From positions 186,001-250,000 of the forward strand of contig NZ_NNRI01000022.1 in assembly GCF_002270415.1 (NCBI RefSeq): DNA of 64,000 bases, read 5' to 3'. Source of the stretch: Mesorhizobium sophorae (GTDB taxonomy: Bacteria > Pseudomonadota > Alphaproteobacteria > Rhizobiales > Rhizobiaceae). Below, piece after piece: positions 35,442 to 44,049 of the stretch (positions are counted from its first letter, which is position 1; the number at the start of each line of letters is the position of its first letter). The position numbers were made by a program, and so were the translations under genes. Below the pieces are notes generated by a model. It worked only from the letters and a program-made list of their open reading frames with translations. It had not been told where the DNA came from and ran no database searches.

Positions 35442-36002
35442 ATGTTGGAAATCCCGGAAGATCGATGCGAGCGCCATCGCCTGTTCAAGGCGATCGACGA
35501 TGCCTTCAAGGCTGGCGATTTCGAGGGCCTCGGCGTGGCCTTGGGCGGCTCGCCCTGCTGGTTCGACGAGCGCATGCCGTTCGAACTCGGCCTCGGGCAT
35601 CCGCTGGAGTATGCGATCTATTGGAGTCCCTTAGGCTTCATCTCGACTTTGCTGGATGCGGGCTCGGATCCGAATTATCAGGATCACGGTGGATTTCCGG
35701 CAATCATTGCGGCGCTATCCACCGACCGGGCCGACAGACTGGAAATCGTGCGGGTGCTGATCGAGGGTGGCGCCGACCCCAACATGCGGGGCGTGAACGA
35801 CTGGACGCCGCTTCACTATTCGGTGGCCATCCGGAGCGTCGAGGCGATCGGCCTGCTTTTGGCGGCAGGCGCCGACCCCGCGCTCGAAACCCGCATCGAT
35901 GACTACAGGACAGCCGCCGAGGAAGCCGACATTGCCGGCTTTGAAGCCGGCGCTTCCCTGCTGCACGATGCGATGGCCAGGCGCAGTTCCAACCGACGGT
36001 GA
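35442..36002 (+). CDS. Ankyrin-repeat protein
   Basis: This 186-residue protein contains three to four ankyrin repeats, seen as PLGFISTLLDAGSDPNYQD, LEIVRVLIEGGADPNMR and DWTPLHYSVAIRSVEAIGLL. The N-terminal 50 residues are a helical lead-in. No signal peptide is seen, so it is cytoplasmic and likely binds a protein partner. The ribosome binding site before 35442 is weak. Confidence 0.82.
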   Translation: MLEIPEDRCERHRLFKAIDDAFKAGDFEGLGVALGGSPCWFDERMPFELGLGHPLEYAIYWSPLGFISTLLDAGSDPNYQDHGGFPAIIAALSTDRADRLEIVRVLIEGGADPNMRGVNDWTPLHYSVAIRSVEAIGLLLAAGADPALETRIDDYRTAAEEADIAGFEAGASLLHDAMARRSSNRR

Positions 36003-36042
36003 GTTGGGGCGCGATGAAACCATCGGCAAGCGAGGTCTCGCC

Positions 36043-36570
36043 TCAAACCTTCTTCAGTCCCGCCTTGAAGCGCTTGCCGTTGGAGACGTAGTGCGCGGCC
36101 GAGCTGCGCAATCTGGCAACAGCCGCCTCGTCCAGCACCCTGATCGCCTTGGCCGGCGAGCCGACGATCAGTGAATTGTCCGGAAATTCCTTGCCCTCGG
36201 TGACCAGCGCGCCGGCGCCAACCAGCGAGTTCCTGCCGATCCTGGCGCCGTTCAGCACGATGGCGCCCGTGCCGATCAGGCTGTTGTCGCCAATCGTACA
36301 GCCGTGCAGCAAGGCGCGGTGGCCGATGGTGCAGCCTTGCCCGATGGTCAGCGGAAAGCCGGGATCGGTGTGCATGACCGTGTGTTCCTGCACATTGGTG
36401 TCGTCGCCGATGACGATCGGCTCATTGTCGCCGCGGATGACGGCGCCGAACCAGAAGCCGGCATTGCGGCCGACGCGCACGTCGCCGATCAGCGTCGCAT
36501 CGGGCGCGATCCAGTTTGAGTCCGCATCCGTGAAGCTCGGCTCCGTTCCATCGATCGCGTAAAGTGGCAT
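36043..36570 (-). CDS. Gamma-class carbonic anhydrase-like hexapeptide protein
   Basis: This 175-residue left-handed beta-helix protein shows the hexapeptide pattern, with GAVIRGDNEPIVIGDDTNVQ, HTDPGFPLTIG and IGHRALLHGCTIGDNSLIG. The His residues in HTD, GHRALLHGC match the zinc-binding set of the gamma carbonic anhydrase family (YrdA/CaiE-like). Activity cannot be confirmed. It converges on the ankyrin gene, 40 bases away. Confidence 0.9.
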   Translation of the reverse strand: MPLYAIDGTEPSFTDADSNWIAPDATLIGDVRVGRNAGFWFGAVIRGDNEPIVIGDDTNVQEHTVMHTDPGFPLTIGQGCTIGHRALLHGCTIGDNSLIGTGAIVLNGARIGRNSLVGAGALVTEGKEFPDNSLIVGSPAKAIRVLDEAAVARLRSSAAHYVSNGKRFKAGLKKV

Positions 36571-36589
36571 TTTTGGTCTCCGAATCGTC

Positions 36590-36931
36590 TCAGCCCGGAA
36601 GGCTGGAGCCTAGGAGACCGATCGTCCAGGAGGCAATGGCAAGCACGACGACGCCCAGTGCCAACGACCAGGCGATGGCCGTGCAGCCGCAGGACATCAG
36701 CGCCAAGGTCGAAATGCGGCGGTCACGCCGGGCATCGAGGGCGTCGTTGACCAACATGAAGGGGCCCGCACAAGCGGTGGCGAGCAGCGAGCGCAGCAGA
36801 TGCGACGGCGACACGTAGGGCTCGGCGAAGGCGACCTTGCGGCCCGACACCAGTTCCATCATCGATCCAGCCAGCCCGCAGGCTGTCATCCCGACGACAA
36901 AAGCGAATACGGTGAGTTCCAGCGTGCCCAT
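36590..36931 (-). CDS. Small conserved membrane protein, function unknown
   Basis: This 113-residue protein has two or three hydrophobic helices: VFAFVVGMTACGLAGSMME, HLLRSLLATACAGPFMLVNDAL and AIAWSLALGVVVLAIASWTIGLLG. The start at 36931 (MGTLELTVFAF) was chosen over longer frames because it begins directly before the first helix. I do not recognise the family. It lies 19 bases upstream of the carbonic anhydrase-like gene and may share its transcript. Confidence 0.7.
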   Translation of the reverse strand: MGTLELTVFAFVVGMTACGLAGSMMELVSGRKVAFAEPYVSPSHLLRSLLATACAGPFMLVNDALDARRDRRISTLALMSCGCTAIAWSLALGVVVLAIASWTIGLLGSSLPG

Positions 36932-37052
36932 CTTTACGTTCCATTTACCATGAAATTGCACAGTCGTTCCATGAAGGCTGCAAGAGCCGTGCCGCGCGAT
37001 GTGTGCCGCCCAAGGACACCCAAGGGCGGACGGCCGATATCCGAGGACTGAG

Positions 37053-37784
37053 ATGAAGCAGGCAGCGATCAGCGACGGCCCCCAACTCACCGTGGTCGAT
37101 TCCATGCTGATGAAGCGGGTGTTCTACGCATTCGCGGCGCTGGCGCTGCTGTCGGTAGCGATCAGCCTTGCCGGCAAATGGTTCGGCCATTCGATCGCCA
37201 TGGCCGGATACACCGACGACGCAACGATCCATCAGGTGGTGATCGGCAACAATGTCATCGCGGTGCCGGCCAACGTGATCCGTTTCGCCCAGGCCCGGCG
37301 CGACGGCATTGCCTCGCGGCTCGACCTCTATCTGCGCTATCCCCAGATGGACGGCTACAGCGAGCCGGCGCGCGACGATTTCAATCACATGGGAGCGAGC
37401 AGGAACATCATCTTCCTGTCCTTCGAACAGCAGATGATGTCGCGCGACATGAGCGGCCGGTTCGCGCCGATCTACAGTGCGTTGATCACCCAACCGGGCA
37501 TTGCTGGCCCCGGCGGCACAACGGTGTACGGCTTCAACGAGAAATCAGGCTACCTGAACGAGGTGCTGGTTGTCGGCAAGCGCCCTGGCAAGGACCCGTT
37601 CGTGGCCCGCTGCCTGAGCGGGCCGAGTGCCGAGGAATCGCTGGCGCCCTGCGAGCGCGACGTCCAGGTCGGCGAAGAACTCAGCCTCACCTATCGCTTC
37701 CCCAGGGAGTTCCTGGGTGATTGGCAGGCGCTCGACGCGGCAATCGCCGGCCAAGCCGCGCGCTTCCTGAAAAGAGGACATTAG
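37053..37784 (+). CDS. Single-pass membrane protein, conserved and unknown
   Basis: This 243-residue protein has one N-terminal membrane helix (VFYAFAALALLSVAISLAG), then a periplasmic part with VVIGNNVIAVPANVIRFAQ and LDLYLRYPQMDGYSEPARDDF. Two Cys residues (CLSGPSAEESLAPCERD) may form a disulfide. Similar proteins are seen in rhizobia, but I know no function. The ATG at 37053 follows GAGG by six bases. Confidence 0.75.
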   Translation: MKQAAISDGPQLTVVDSMLMKRVFYAFAALALLSVAISLAGKWFGHSIAMAGYTDDATIHQVVIGNNVIAVPANVIRFAQARRDGIASRLDLYLRYPQMDGYSEPARDDFNHMGASRNIIFLSFEQQMMSRDMSGRFAPIYSALITQPGIAGPGGTTVYGFNEKSGYLNEVLVVGKRPGKDPFVARCLSGPSAEESLAPCERDVQVGEELSLTYRFPREFLGDWQALDAAIAGQAARFLKRGH

Positions 37785-37848
37785 GAAGGGGAAACCGGGC
37801 TGGCCGACCGCATTCTAAGCGGAGCCGGCCGAGCGCAGGATTGCTGGC

Positions 37849-38052
37849 TCAGGCCAGGTCGATGTCGAGGATCGCCATCGAAAAATTGTAGTCGCCGTCG
37901 TCCTCGTCCTTGAAGACGATGCCGAGGAACTCGTCGCCGACATAGACCTCGGCCGAATCTTCCTTGCGCGGCCGTGCCTTGACCTCGAGCTTGGGGTTCT
38001 GGAAGACGCGCTTGAAATAGGCGTCCAGCTTTCTGATTTCATCCGGCTTCAA
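37849..38052 (-). CDS. DUF3126 small protein
   Basis: This 67-residue protein matches the DUF3126 family of alphaproteobacteria: KPDEIRKLDAYFKRVF, VKARPRKEDSAEVYVGDE and FSMAILDIDLA. The start is a TTG at 38052, fixed by GGAGAAG four bases upstream and by the family start (MKPDEIRKLD). Longer in-frame extensions are not supported. Function is unknown. cysE lies upstream on the same strand. Confidence 0.9.
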   Translation of the reverse strand: MKPDEIRKLDAYFKRVFQNPKLEVKARPRKEDSAEVYVGDEFLGIVFKDEDDGDYNFSMAILDIDLA

Positions 38053-38204
38053 CAGTCTTCTCCGATCATCGGGCTTGCTCGTTCGATCGCGCTTCTGGCA
38101 CGTCGACAATGGCGATGTAAAGGCAAGCGGCCCGATAACACGGGAACAACCGCCCGCTCCGTCCCACGGCCGGCAACCGGCCGCAGGCAGCGGGCAGATG
38201 AAAA

Positions 38205-39053
38205 TCAGATGTCGAAGCTGACGACCTGATCCATCGTCTGCGACGGCAGAAGCTGGTCCATCTGGCGCGACGGCTGATCGCAGCCGGTTTCGCCGACGAC
38301 GCGGGCCGGCACGCCGGCAACCGTCTTGTTGTGCGGTACGGGCGACAGCACCACCGAGCCTGCCGCGATCTTCGAGCAATGGCCGATTTCGATGTTGCCG
38401 AGGATCTTGGCCCCGGCCCCGATCAGCACGCCGTAGCGGATCTTGGGGTGACGGTCGCCGCCGGCCTTGCCGGTGCCGCCCAGCGTCACGCCATGCAGGA
38501 TCGACACATCATCCTCGATGACCGCGGTCTCGCCGACGACGAGGCCGGTGGCATGGTCGATGAAGATGCCCTTGCCGATGCGGGCGGCCGGGTTGATGTC
38601 GGTCTGGAAGACCGAGGACGAACGGCTCTGCAGATAGAGCGCGAAATCCTTACGGCCCTGCTTCCACAGCCAATGCGCCAGCCGATGGGTCTGGATGGCG
38701 TGAAAGCCCTTGAAATAGAGCACCGGCATGATGAAGCGGTCGCAGGCCGGATCGCGGTCGTAATAGGCCTGGATGTCCACGCGCACGGTCGTCGGCCAGT
38801 CCTTGTCGTCGGCCAGCATCGACTTGAAGGTCTGGCGGATGAGATCGGAGCCGATGTCCTGATGGTCGAGCCGCTCGGCCAGCCGATGGATGACCGCCTC
38901 TTCCAGGCTGTCCTGGTTGAGGATGGTGGAATAAAGGAACGCGGCAAGCAGCGGGTCGCGGTTGACCGCCTCCATCGCCTCGTCGCGGATCGAGCGCCAG
39001 ATCGGATCGACCGGCTGCAATGCGCTCTGTCGGGAAATGCTGATGCTGTTCAT
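38205..39053 (-). CDS. cysE: Serine O-acetyltransferase
   Basis: CysE acetylates serine to O-acetylserine, the carbon precursor of cysteine. The protein is 282 residues from the ATG at 39053. An N-terminal helical domain (DPIWRSIRDEAMEAVNRDPLL) is followed by the hexapeptide beta-helix with DIHPAARIG-like DINPAARIGKGIFIDH, HGVTLGGTGK and IGAGAKILGNIEIG. The C-terminal tail ends VVSFDI, the type of Ile-terminated tail that binds cysteine synthase in other bacteria. Confidence 0.95.
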   Translation of the reverse strand: MNSISISRQSALQPVDPIWRSIRDEAMEAVNRDPLLAAFLYSTILNQDSLEEAVIHRLAERLDHQDIGSDLIRQTFKSMLADDKDWPTTVRVDIQAYYDRDPACDRFIMPVLYFKGFHAIQTHRLAHWLWKQGRKDFALYLQSRSSSVFQTDINPAARIGKGIFIDHATGLVVGETAVIEDDVSILHGVTLGGTGKAGGDRHPKIRYGVLIGAGAKILGNIEIGHCSKIAAGSVVLSPVPHNKTVAGVPARVVGETGCDQPSRQMDQLLPSQTMDQVVSFDI

Positions 39054-39198
39054 CGCCGTCTCGTCCTGCGTCTGCCGGCCTGGCCTGTTGTGTCTGCCTT
39101 GTCGGGCCGCACATATAAGCCAGATCATAGCACGATTGAACTCAATTTTCCTTAGTGCAATGTCAAATGGATTTGGTTCGCGGGAATTCAAGCGGCCA

Positions 39199-39230
39199 TG
39201 GAAAACGAACCCTTGATCGACGACGCGCCG
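39199..39230 (+). repeat. 32-bp duplicate of the start of the HD-domain gene (copy 1)
   Basis: About 30 bases, beginning TGGAAAACGAACCCTTGATC, recur almost unchanged at 40189-40220, where they code for residues 5-15 of the HD protein. Here they lie in a non-coding gap before the VOC gene. The two copies flank that gene in direct orientation. Confidence 0.75.
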
Positions 39231-39338
39231 AACAAGCGACCCTTCCTCGCTTGACCGGGCGGAAAGCATGGCGATCAGATGGCCTGCGAGCCCAAGTGAA
39301 CCGCGACGTCGATGGCGCCGCGCTACCATGGCCGCTGG

Positions 39339-39977
39339 TCAAGTCGGCAGCGGCTTGCCGGCCTGTTCCGCCACCATGTATTCGGCATACCAGTCGGGCC
39401 AGTTTTCATCGCGCTGTCCGCCGGTCCGCGTCTCGTGCTCGCCATGCGCGGCCGCCGCACGCCGCAGCGCGGCGGCAAGTTCGGTCGATGAGGTGAATGT
39501 CGTGTCGTGTGCATCCACGCGCCCAGGCAATCGCTGGGTGATCTCCTGCAGCAGCCAGCTGTTGCCGTCCGGGTCGCTGAACGAGGCAAAGGAGGAATAG
39601 CTTCGCCCCTCCGGATCTCTGCCGCTGATCGGCGGCTGCCCGGGGGCCGCACGGTGAAACACTTCGCTCGCATCGACCCCGCGCGCCACCAGTTCGGCAC
39701 GTGCCGCCACGATATCGGACACCACGAGATAAAGTCCCTTTGCCGAGCCTGGCGCGGCGGTCGTGAGACCCTTGCCAAAATGGATCGAGCATGGCGAACC
39801 CGGGGGCGTGAACTGTATGACCCGAAACGCATCGCCAACGACGAAGTCGGCGTCCAGCCTCCAGCCCAGGCCACCATAGAAACGCTTGGCCCGATCGGCA
39901 TCCGAAACGGAGATGATGACGGCCTCCAGCTTCATGTCGATAGTCCCCGGTCTGGAGGTCTCGGTTGCGGTGGTCAT
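39339..39977 (-). CDS. VOC-superfamily (glyoxalase-like) protein with C-terminal extension
   Basis: This 212-residue protein has a VOC domain at about residues 15-140: KLEAVIISVSDADRAKRFY, CSIHFGKGL and SFSDPDGNSWLLQEITQR, the last carrying the usual metal or substrate Glu. A further 60 residues (ELAAALRRAAAAHGEHE and WPDWYAEYMVAEQAG) follow, as in some plasmid or antibiotic-stress related VOC proteins. Substrate unknown. GGAG lies before the ATG at 39977. Confidence 0.83.
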   Translation of the reverse strand: MTTATETSRPGTIDMKLEAVIISVSDADRAKRFYGGLGWRLDADFVVGDAFRVIQFTPPGSPCSIHFGKGLTTAAPGSAKGLYLVVSDIVAARAELVARGVDASEVFHRAAPGQPPISGRDPEGRSYSSFASFSDPDGNSWLLQEITQRLPGRVDAHDTTFTSSTELAAALRRAAAAHGEHETRTGGQRDENWPDWYAEYMVAEQAGKPLPT

Positions 39978-40175
39978 GTCAGGCTCCTTGGGTTTGAGTG
40001 CTTTGAAAATGACAACAAGCGTCCGAGCGGGTGACCGTGTGGATCCTGCTCATGCCAAGCAGCTTCCCGCCATCGTGCGAATTGGTCAATCGGCTGCGGC
40101 ACCATGACTCCCCCGACGCCTTCCGCTATGCCGCGTTTTGGCCCAGGATGCCGGGAGTAGTTCATCGGGTGGATA

Positions 40176-40820
40176 GTGACGCCGTTTCTGGAAAACGAAC
40201 CCTTGATCGACGGCGCGCTGAAAAGTGAGCTTTCGGCGCTCTACGCCGCGCAAGACCGCCACTATCACGACCTTGCCCATATCGAGGCGATGCTGGCGCT
40301 CGCAGGCGACTATCGAGGGTTGCTCGGCGATCCCGAAGCCGTCGAAGCGGCGATCTGGTTCCACGATGCCATTTATGACAGCAAGGCCAAGGACAATGAG
40401 ATCAAAAGTGCCGCCCTTGCCGAGAAGAAGCTCGCGGGCCGGGCTGAAGCCGGGCGCCTCGACCGCATCTCGGCGATGATCGTCGCTACAGCCACCCACC
40501 AACTGCCGTTGTTTGACGACCCGACGACAGTACGGGACGCCAGCCTTTTCCTCGACATGGATCTGTCGATCCTGGGTGCTCAGCCAGAAGCCTTCGATGC
40601 CTATGAACGCGCTGTCCGGCGCGAATATGCCTGGGTGGAGGAGCCGATGTGGCGGGCCGGCCGCAGCGCGGTTCTGAAGAATTTCCTCGCCCGCCCGCAT
40701 ATCTTCCACACCGAAGAGTTTCGCCGGCGCTTCGAGCCGCAGGCCCGAGCGAATATGGCGCGCTCGTTGGCGGCCCTTACGCCCGCGCCGCCGTCCGCTC
40801 AGAGCGGATTTTCGGCATAG
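40176..40820 (+). CDS. HD-superfamily predicted metal-dependent phosphohydrolase
   Basis: This 214-residue protein starts with GTG at 40176. Metal ligands are readable: His31 and His35 in RHYHDLAHIEAML, and His63-Asp64 in WFHDAIYDSK. Such proteins hydrolyse phosphoesters, often nucleotides, and some animal-annotated relatives carry misleading receptor names. Its first codons are duplicated at 39199. Its 3' end overlaps the convergent hydrolase gene by 22 bases. Confidence 0.85.
   Translation: MTPFLENEPLIDGALKSELSALYAAQDRHYHDLAHIEAMLALAGDYRGLLGDPEAVEAAIWFHDAIYDSKAKDNEIKSAALAEKKLAGRAEAGRLDRISAMIVATATHQLPLFDDPTTVRDASLFLDMDLSILGAQPEAFDAYERAVRREYAWVEEPMWRAGRSAVLKNFLARPHIFHTEEFRRRFEPQARANMARSLAALTPAPPSAQSGFSA
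40189..40220 (+). repeat. 32-bp direct repeat inside the HD-domain gene (copy 2)
   Basis: This is the partner of the element at 39199-39230. It lies inside the coding sequence, so it is the likely source copy. Confidence 0.75.
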
Positions 40821-41566
40821 AACTCCAGCACGCGTTGCTTGAAGGTCTTGTCCCCGACCGCCAGCATATGGTCCCGGCCCTCGATGTGAAAGGCCCTGGC
40901 GTTCGGCAACAATGCCGCGAGTTCGTCGGGCGAGCCGCCAATGTCGTCCGTCGTGCCGACGGCGATCAGCGTCGGCTGGGCAATGCGCGCAAGATCGTCC
41001 TCGCTCAGCAATTCTCTCGACCTGGCGATACAGGCGGCCAGCGCCCGGCGGTCGCTGCGGGTCTGGTCGGCGAAGGCGCGAAACGATCGCCCGCGCCGAT
41101 GACTGGTTGCCGCGGGATCGTCGGCGAGCAGGGCCGCAGCGATCGGATCCCAATCGCCGACGCCGTCGATCATGCCGATGCCGAGACCGCCGAAGACCAG
41201 CGTCGCCACCTTGTCCGGATCGGACAGCGCCAGGAACGCCGCGATGCGCGCGCCCATCGAATAGCCCATGACATGGGCGCGCTCGATGCCGAGATGGCCA
41301 AGCAAGGCGGCGGCATCCGAAGCCATCTTGTCCGGCGTGTAATCGGCCTCGTCATAACTCTTCGACGACGAGCCGTGGCCGCGATTGTCGAAGGCGACGG
41401 CGCGGTAACCGGCATCGTTCAGCGTCTTGAACCAGCCCGGCGATACCCAATTGACATAGTGGGTCGAGGCAAAGCCATGGATCATCAGCACCGGATCGCC
41501 CTTACCCGACGCCGGCTGGCGGTCGAGGAAGGCAAGATCAAAGCCGTCATGGGTGAAAACCTGCAT
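40799..41566 (-). CDS. Alpha/beta-fold hydrolase
   Basis: This 255-residue enzyme has the oxyanion segment MIHGFASTHYVNW, DNRGHGSSSK, the nucleophile elbow GYSMGARIAAFLAL (Ser nucleophile) and the catalytic His in GRDHMLAVGDKTF. The ATG at 41566 was preferred; a TTG at 41590 overlapping the DUF192 stop is an alternative that would couple the two genes. Substrate unknown. Confidence 0.88.
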   Translation of the reverse strand: MQVFTHDGFDLAFLDRQPASGKGDPVLMIHGFASTHYVNWVSPGWFKTLNDAGYRAVAFDNRGHGSSSKSYDEADYTPDKMASDAAALLGHLGIERAHVMGYSMGARIAAFLALSDPDKVATLVFGGLGIGMIDGVGDWDPIAAALLADDPAATSHRRGRSFRAFADQTRSDRRALAACIARSRELLSEDDLARIAQPTLIAVGTTDDIGGSPDELAALLPNARAFHIEGRDHMLAVGDKTFKQRVLEFYAENPL

Positions 41567-41586
41567 CAGCGATCCCGCCTGCGCAC

Positions 41587-42150
41587 TCAACCGGCATCGC
41601 CGTTGGGCGCATCGCCATTGTCCGATGGCGGCACGCCCGGACCAGACGCCGTGCCAACGGCCGGATGGCGTAACAGGTCGCCATACTCGATGCCTTTCCT
41701 GGCGGCGGTGCCAGCTTTGAGCTCCAGCACGAAACGCACCGGCACGCCAGGCGAAATGATGGCCTCGGATTGCGGCTCGCCGTGTTTGATCGCCCGGATC
41801 TTGCCGTCCTGGCCGACAAAGATCAGATCAAGCGGCATCGGGGTGTTCTGCATCCAGAAGCCAACCTGCTGCTGGATATCGAAGACGAACAACATGCCAT
41901 GGTCGTCCGCCATGTCCTGGCGGTACATCAGCCCAGCCTCGCGCTCCGCGGCGGTGTTGGCGACTTCGATGGAAAAAGAACGATCGCCGCCTTTCGTCAC
42001 CACAACCAGCGGCGCCGGATCGACAGGAAGGATCATCGCCCGGCTGTCGGCCGCGGTCGGCCGGTCGGAATAGAAGTAAGCACCTGCGGCCACGACCACG
42101 GCGACAATGGCGCACAACACACCCGCCGTCAGCCAGTTCCTGTAAGCCAT
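41587..42150 (-). CDS. DUF192 periplasmic protein
   Basis: This 187-residue protein has an N-terminal membrane anchor (VLCAIVAVVVAAGAYFY) and a DUF192 domain at about residues 55-165, with AEREAGLMYRQDMADDHGML, VGFWMQNTPMPLDLIFV and VLELKAG. Function is unknown. It lies immediately upstream of the alpha/beta hydrolase gene and likely shares its transcript; the gap to the cold-shock gene contains a repeat. Confidence 0.9.
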   Translation of the reverse strand: MAYRNWLTAGVLCAIVAVVVAAGAYFYSDRPTAADSRAMILPVDPAPLVVVTKGGDRSFSIEVANTAAEREAGLMYRQDMADDHGMLFVFDIQQQVGFWMQNTPMPLDLIFVGQDGKIRAIKHGEPQSEAIISPGVPVRFVLELKAGTAARKGIEYGDLLRHPAVGTASGPGVPPSDNGDAPNGDAG

Positions 42151-42218
42151 TCAAAATCCTCGGCCGGAAATTGTCCTGGAGCACGTCGCCTCGGATCAGG
42201 CTCGTGGGCATGCCTTTG

Positions 42219-42299
42219 GGCGACATGCATTAGACCACGATCCCGAAAAGTGGAACCGATTTTCTCGGACAAACGGAAACCGTATGTCCAGAGATCATG
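42219..42299. repeat. RIME-like repeat (copy B, degenerate)
   Basis: The segment contains CGACATGCAT and the CCGAAAAGTGGAACCGATTT-type arm seen in rhizobial intergenic mosaic repeats. Its structure is less regular than at 34227. It lies in the gap between the cold-shock and DUF192 genes. Confidence 0.55.
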
Positions 42300-42365
42300 G
42301 TCAAACAAAGAAGAGATAGAGCGCCATCCCGATCTGTCGGGATGGGCCACTTTTGGGCGACTGAA

Positions 42366-42962
42366 TTAGTGCGAGACCGGCAAGGTCCCGATGTCGGGGT
42401 GAATCTCGGCGGCCATAAGGCCCTTGTCGCCGCGCCCGAAACGAACCAGCACGACTTGCCCCGGCCGAAGCTCGGTGATGCCGTAACGGCGCAAGGTCTC
42501 CATGTGGACGAAGATGTCCTCGGTGCCCTCGCCGCGGGTCAGAAAACCAAACCCCTTGGTGCGGTTGAACCATTTCACCAAAGCGCGTTCGAGGCCGCTT
42601 TCCGGCGTCACCGCGATATGGGTGCGCTGCTCCTGCATTTCGGCAGGATGGACCGCGGTGGTGACGTCCATGGAGAGCACCCGGAAGGCCTGCAATCCGC
42701 GATCGCCCTGCTTGACGAGGCAGACCACGCGTGCGCCCTCCAGGGCCGTCTGGAAGCCGTCCTTTCGAAGACATGTCACATGGAGAAGGATGTCGCCCGA
42801 GATGCCGTCATCTGGAAGGATGAAACCGTAGCCCTTGGCCACATCGAACCACTTGATGGCGCCAGCGACTTCGAGCAGATCGGCAGCATCGCCGCCTTCG
42901 TCACGATGCAAGGCGTCGCCAAGGGTTCCGTTCCGCCCCGTGAAAGAGGCCTTTTCCCCCAT
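42366..42962 (-). CDS. Two-domain cold-shock protein
   Basis: This 198-residue protein has two cold-shock domains, about residues 30-100 and 125-195. RNP1 motifs are KGYGFI and KGFGFL; RNP2-like strands are DILLHV and DIFVHM. A 25-residue linker separates them. Such proteins act as RNA or single-stranded DNA chaperones. Double-domain forms are common in alphaproteobacteria. Confidence 0.93.
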   Translation of the reverse strand: MGEKASFTGRNGTLGDALHRDEGGDAADLLEVAGAIKWFDVAKGYGFILPDDGISGDILLHVTCLRKDGFQTALEGARVVCLVKQGDRGLQAFRVLSMDVTTAVHPAEMQEQRTHIAVTPESGLERALVKWFNRTKGFGFLTRGEGTEDIFVHMETLRRYGITELRPGQVVLVRFGRGDKGLMAAEIHPDIGTLPVSH

Positions 42963-43170
42963 AACAATGCCCCCTTATTTTTCAAGAACACCGCAACTGA
43001 TTCTTGACACCAGATTAACACCGCGGCTTCCGGTGTGTGCAAGACCTGACGTGCCTTTTTTGGGGGAATACCGGATTTGTTCTTTGCCGGCATTGCGCAG
43101 TGCCGAACGATTGCCCTTTGAGCGGGTCGACCCTATGTTGCGCCGCAACGCAATTCATCGAGGAAATCAC

Positions 43171-43611
43171 ATGCGCTATCTGCACACCATGGTCCGCGTC
43201 GCCGACGTCGACGCCTCGCTCGATTTCTACTGCGCCAAGCTCGGCCTCAAGGAGGTGCGCCGCTACGAAAACGAGCAAGGCCGCTTCACGCTGATCTTCC
43301 TGGCCGCACCGGAAGACGAGGAGAGCGGCGTCAACGAAAAAGCACCGTTGGTCGAACTGACCTACAATTGGGATCCGGAAGACTACAAGGGCGGGCGTAA
43401 TTTCGGCCACCTCGCCTATGAGGTCGACGACATCTACGCCACCTGCCAGCATCTGATGGACAATGGCGTCACCATCAACCGGCCGCCGCGCGATGGCAAC
43501 ATGGCCTTCATCAGGTCGCCGGACGGCATTTCGATCGAGCTCCTGCAAAAAGGCCCGGCCAAGGCCAAGGCCGAGCCGTGGGCTTCAATGGCGAACACCG
43601 GCAGCTGGTAG
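43171..43611 (+). CDS. gloA: Lactoylglutathione lyase (glyoxalase I)
   Basis: GloA converts the methylglyoxal-glutathione adduct to S-lactoylglutathione. The protein is 146 residues. The four metal ligands are His5 (LHTMVRV), Glu62 (VELTYNW), His80 (FGHLAYEV) and Glu123 (SIELLQK). GAGG lies before the ATG at 43171, which rules out longer frames running from 42835. Confidence 0.95.
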   Translation: MRYLHTMVRVADVDASLDFYCAKLGLKEVRRYENEQGRFTLIFLAAPEDEESGVNEKAPLVELTYNWDPEDYKGGRNFGHLAYEVDDIYATCQHLMDNGVTINRPPRDGNMAFIRSPDGISIELLQKGPAKAKAEPWASMANTGSW

Positions 43612-43619
43612 GCCTCGAT

Positions 43620-43639
43620 CCGGGCGAAAGATCGCCCGG
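43620..43639 (+). terminator. Hairpin after gloA, possible terminator
   Basis: CCGGGCGA and TCGCCCGG form an 8-base stem around AAGA nine bases after the gloA stop. A short T run (CTTT) follows, so termination may be weak. Confidence 0.5.
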
Positions 43640-43750
43640 CAGCCTTTGGCGTTTTGCGCGACGGCACCTATCTACCCGGCTGTCGCGCCAGCCTGGCAAG
43701 CCTGGCGCCATGTCAAGCAATGGGCGCCTGCCCTCCCGGAGAGTTCACTG

Positions 43751-44044
43751 ATGCCGACCAGCCATGCCGATGTCGCCACCGAACATGCCAGCCGCTATTT
43801 GCAGCAGCTGTGCAAGCACTGGGCGCACAAATTCCCCGTCGAGTTCGATCCGCACCATGGCACGATTGATCTCTCGCTCGGTCGCACGGTGATGGATGCC
43901 GATGCGAGCGCGCTGCATATCACGGTGTCAACCGAGGAAAACGGATCACTCGAGCGGCTGGAAAGCGTCGTCGCCGATCACATCAAGCGCTTTGCATTTC
44001 GCGAAGAACTGACCTTCGACTGGAAGCCCGCCACGGCAGCGTAA
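43751..44044 (+). CDS. DUF2218 small protein
   Basis: This 97-residue protein matches DUF2218: TEHASRYLQQLCKHWAHKFPV, GTIDLSLGRTVMDAD and a C-terminal ADHIKRFAFREELTFDW. Relatives occur beside iron and siderophore genes, but the function is not established. GGAG lies seven bases before the ATG at 43751. It converges on the DUF1697 gene. Confidence 0.88.
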   Translation: MPTSHADVATEHASRYLQQLCKHWAHKFPVEFDPHHGTIDLSLGRTVMDADASALHITVSTEENGSLERLESVVADHIKRFAFREELTFDWKPATAA

Positions 44045-44049
44045 CCGGC

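Noticed and set aside
40649..42073. 474-codon plus-strand frame
   Set aside because: It spans the antisense of the hydrolase and DUF192 genes and is unlike any protein family I know.
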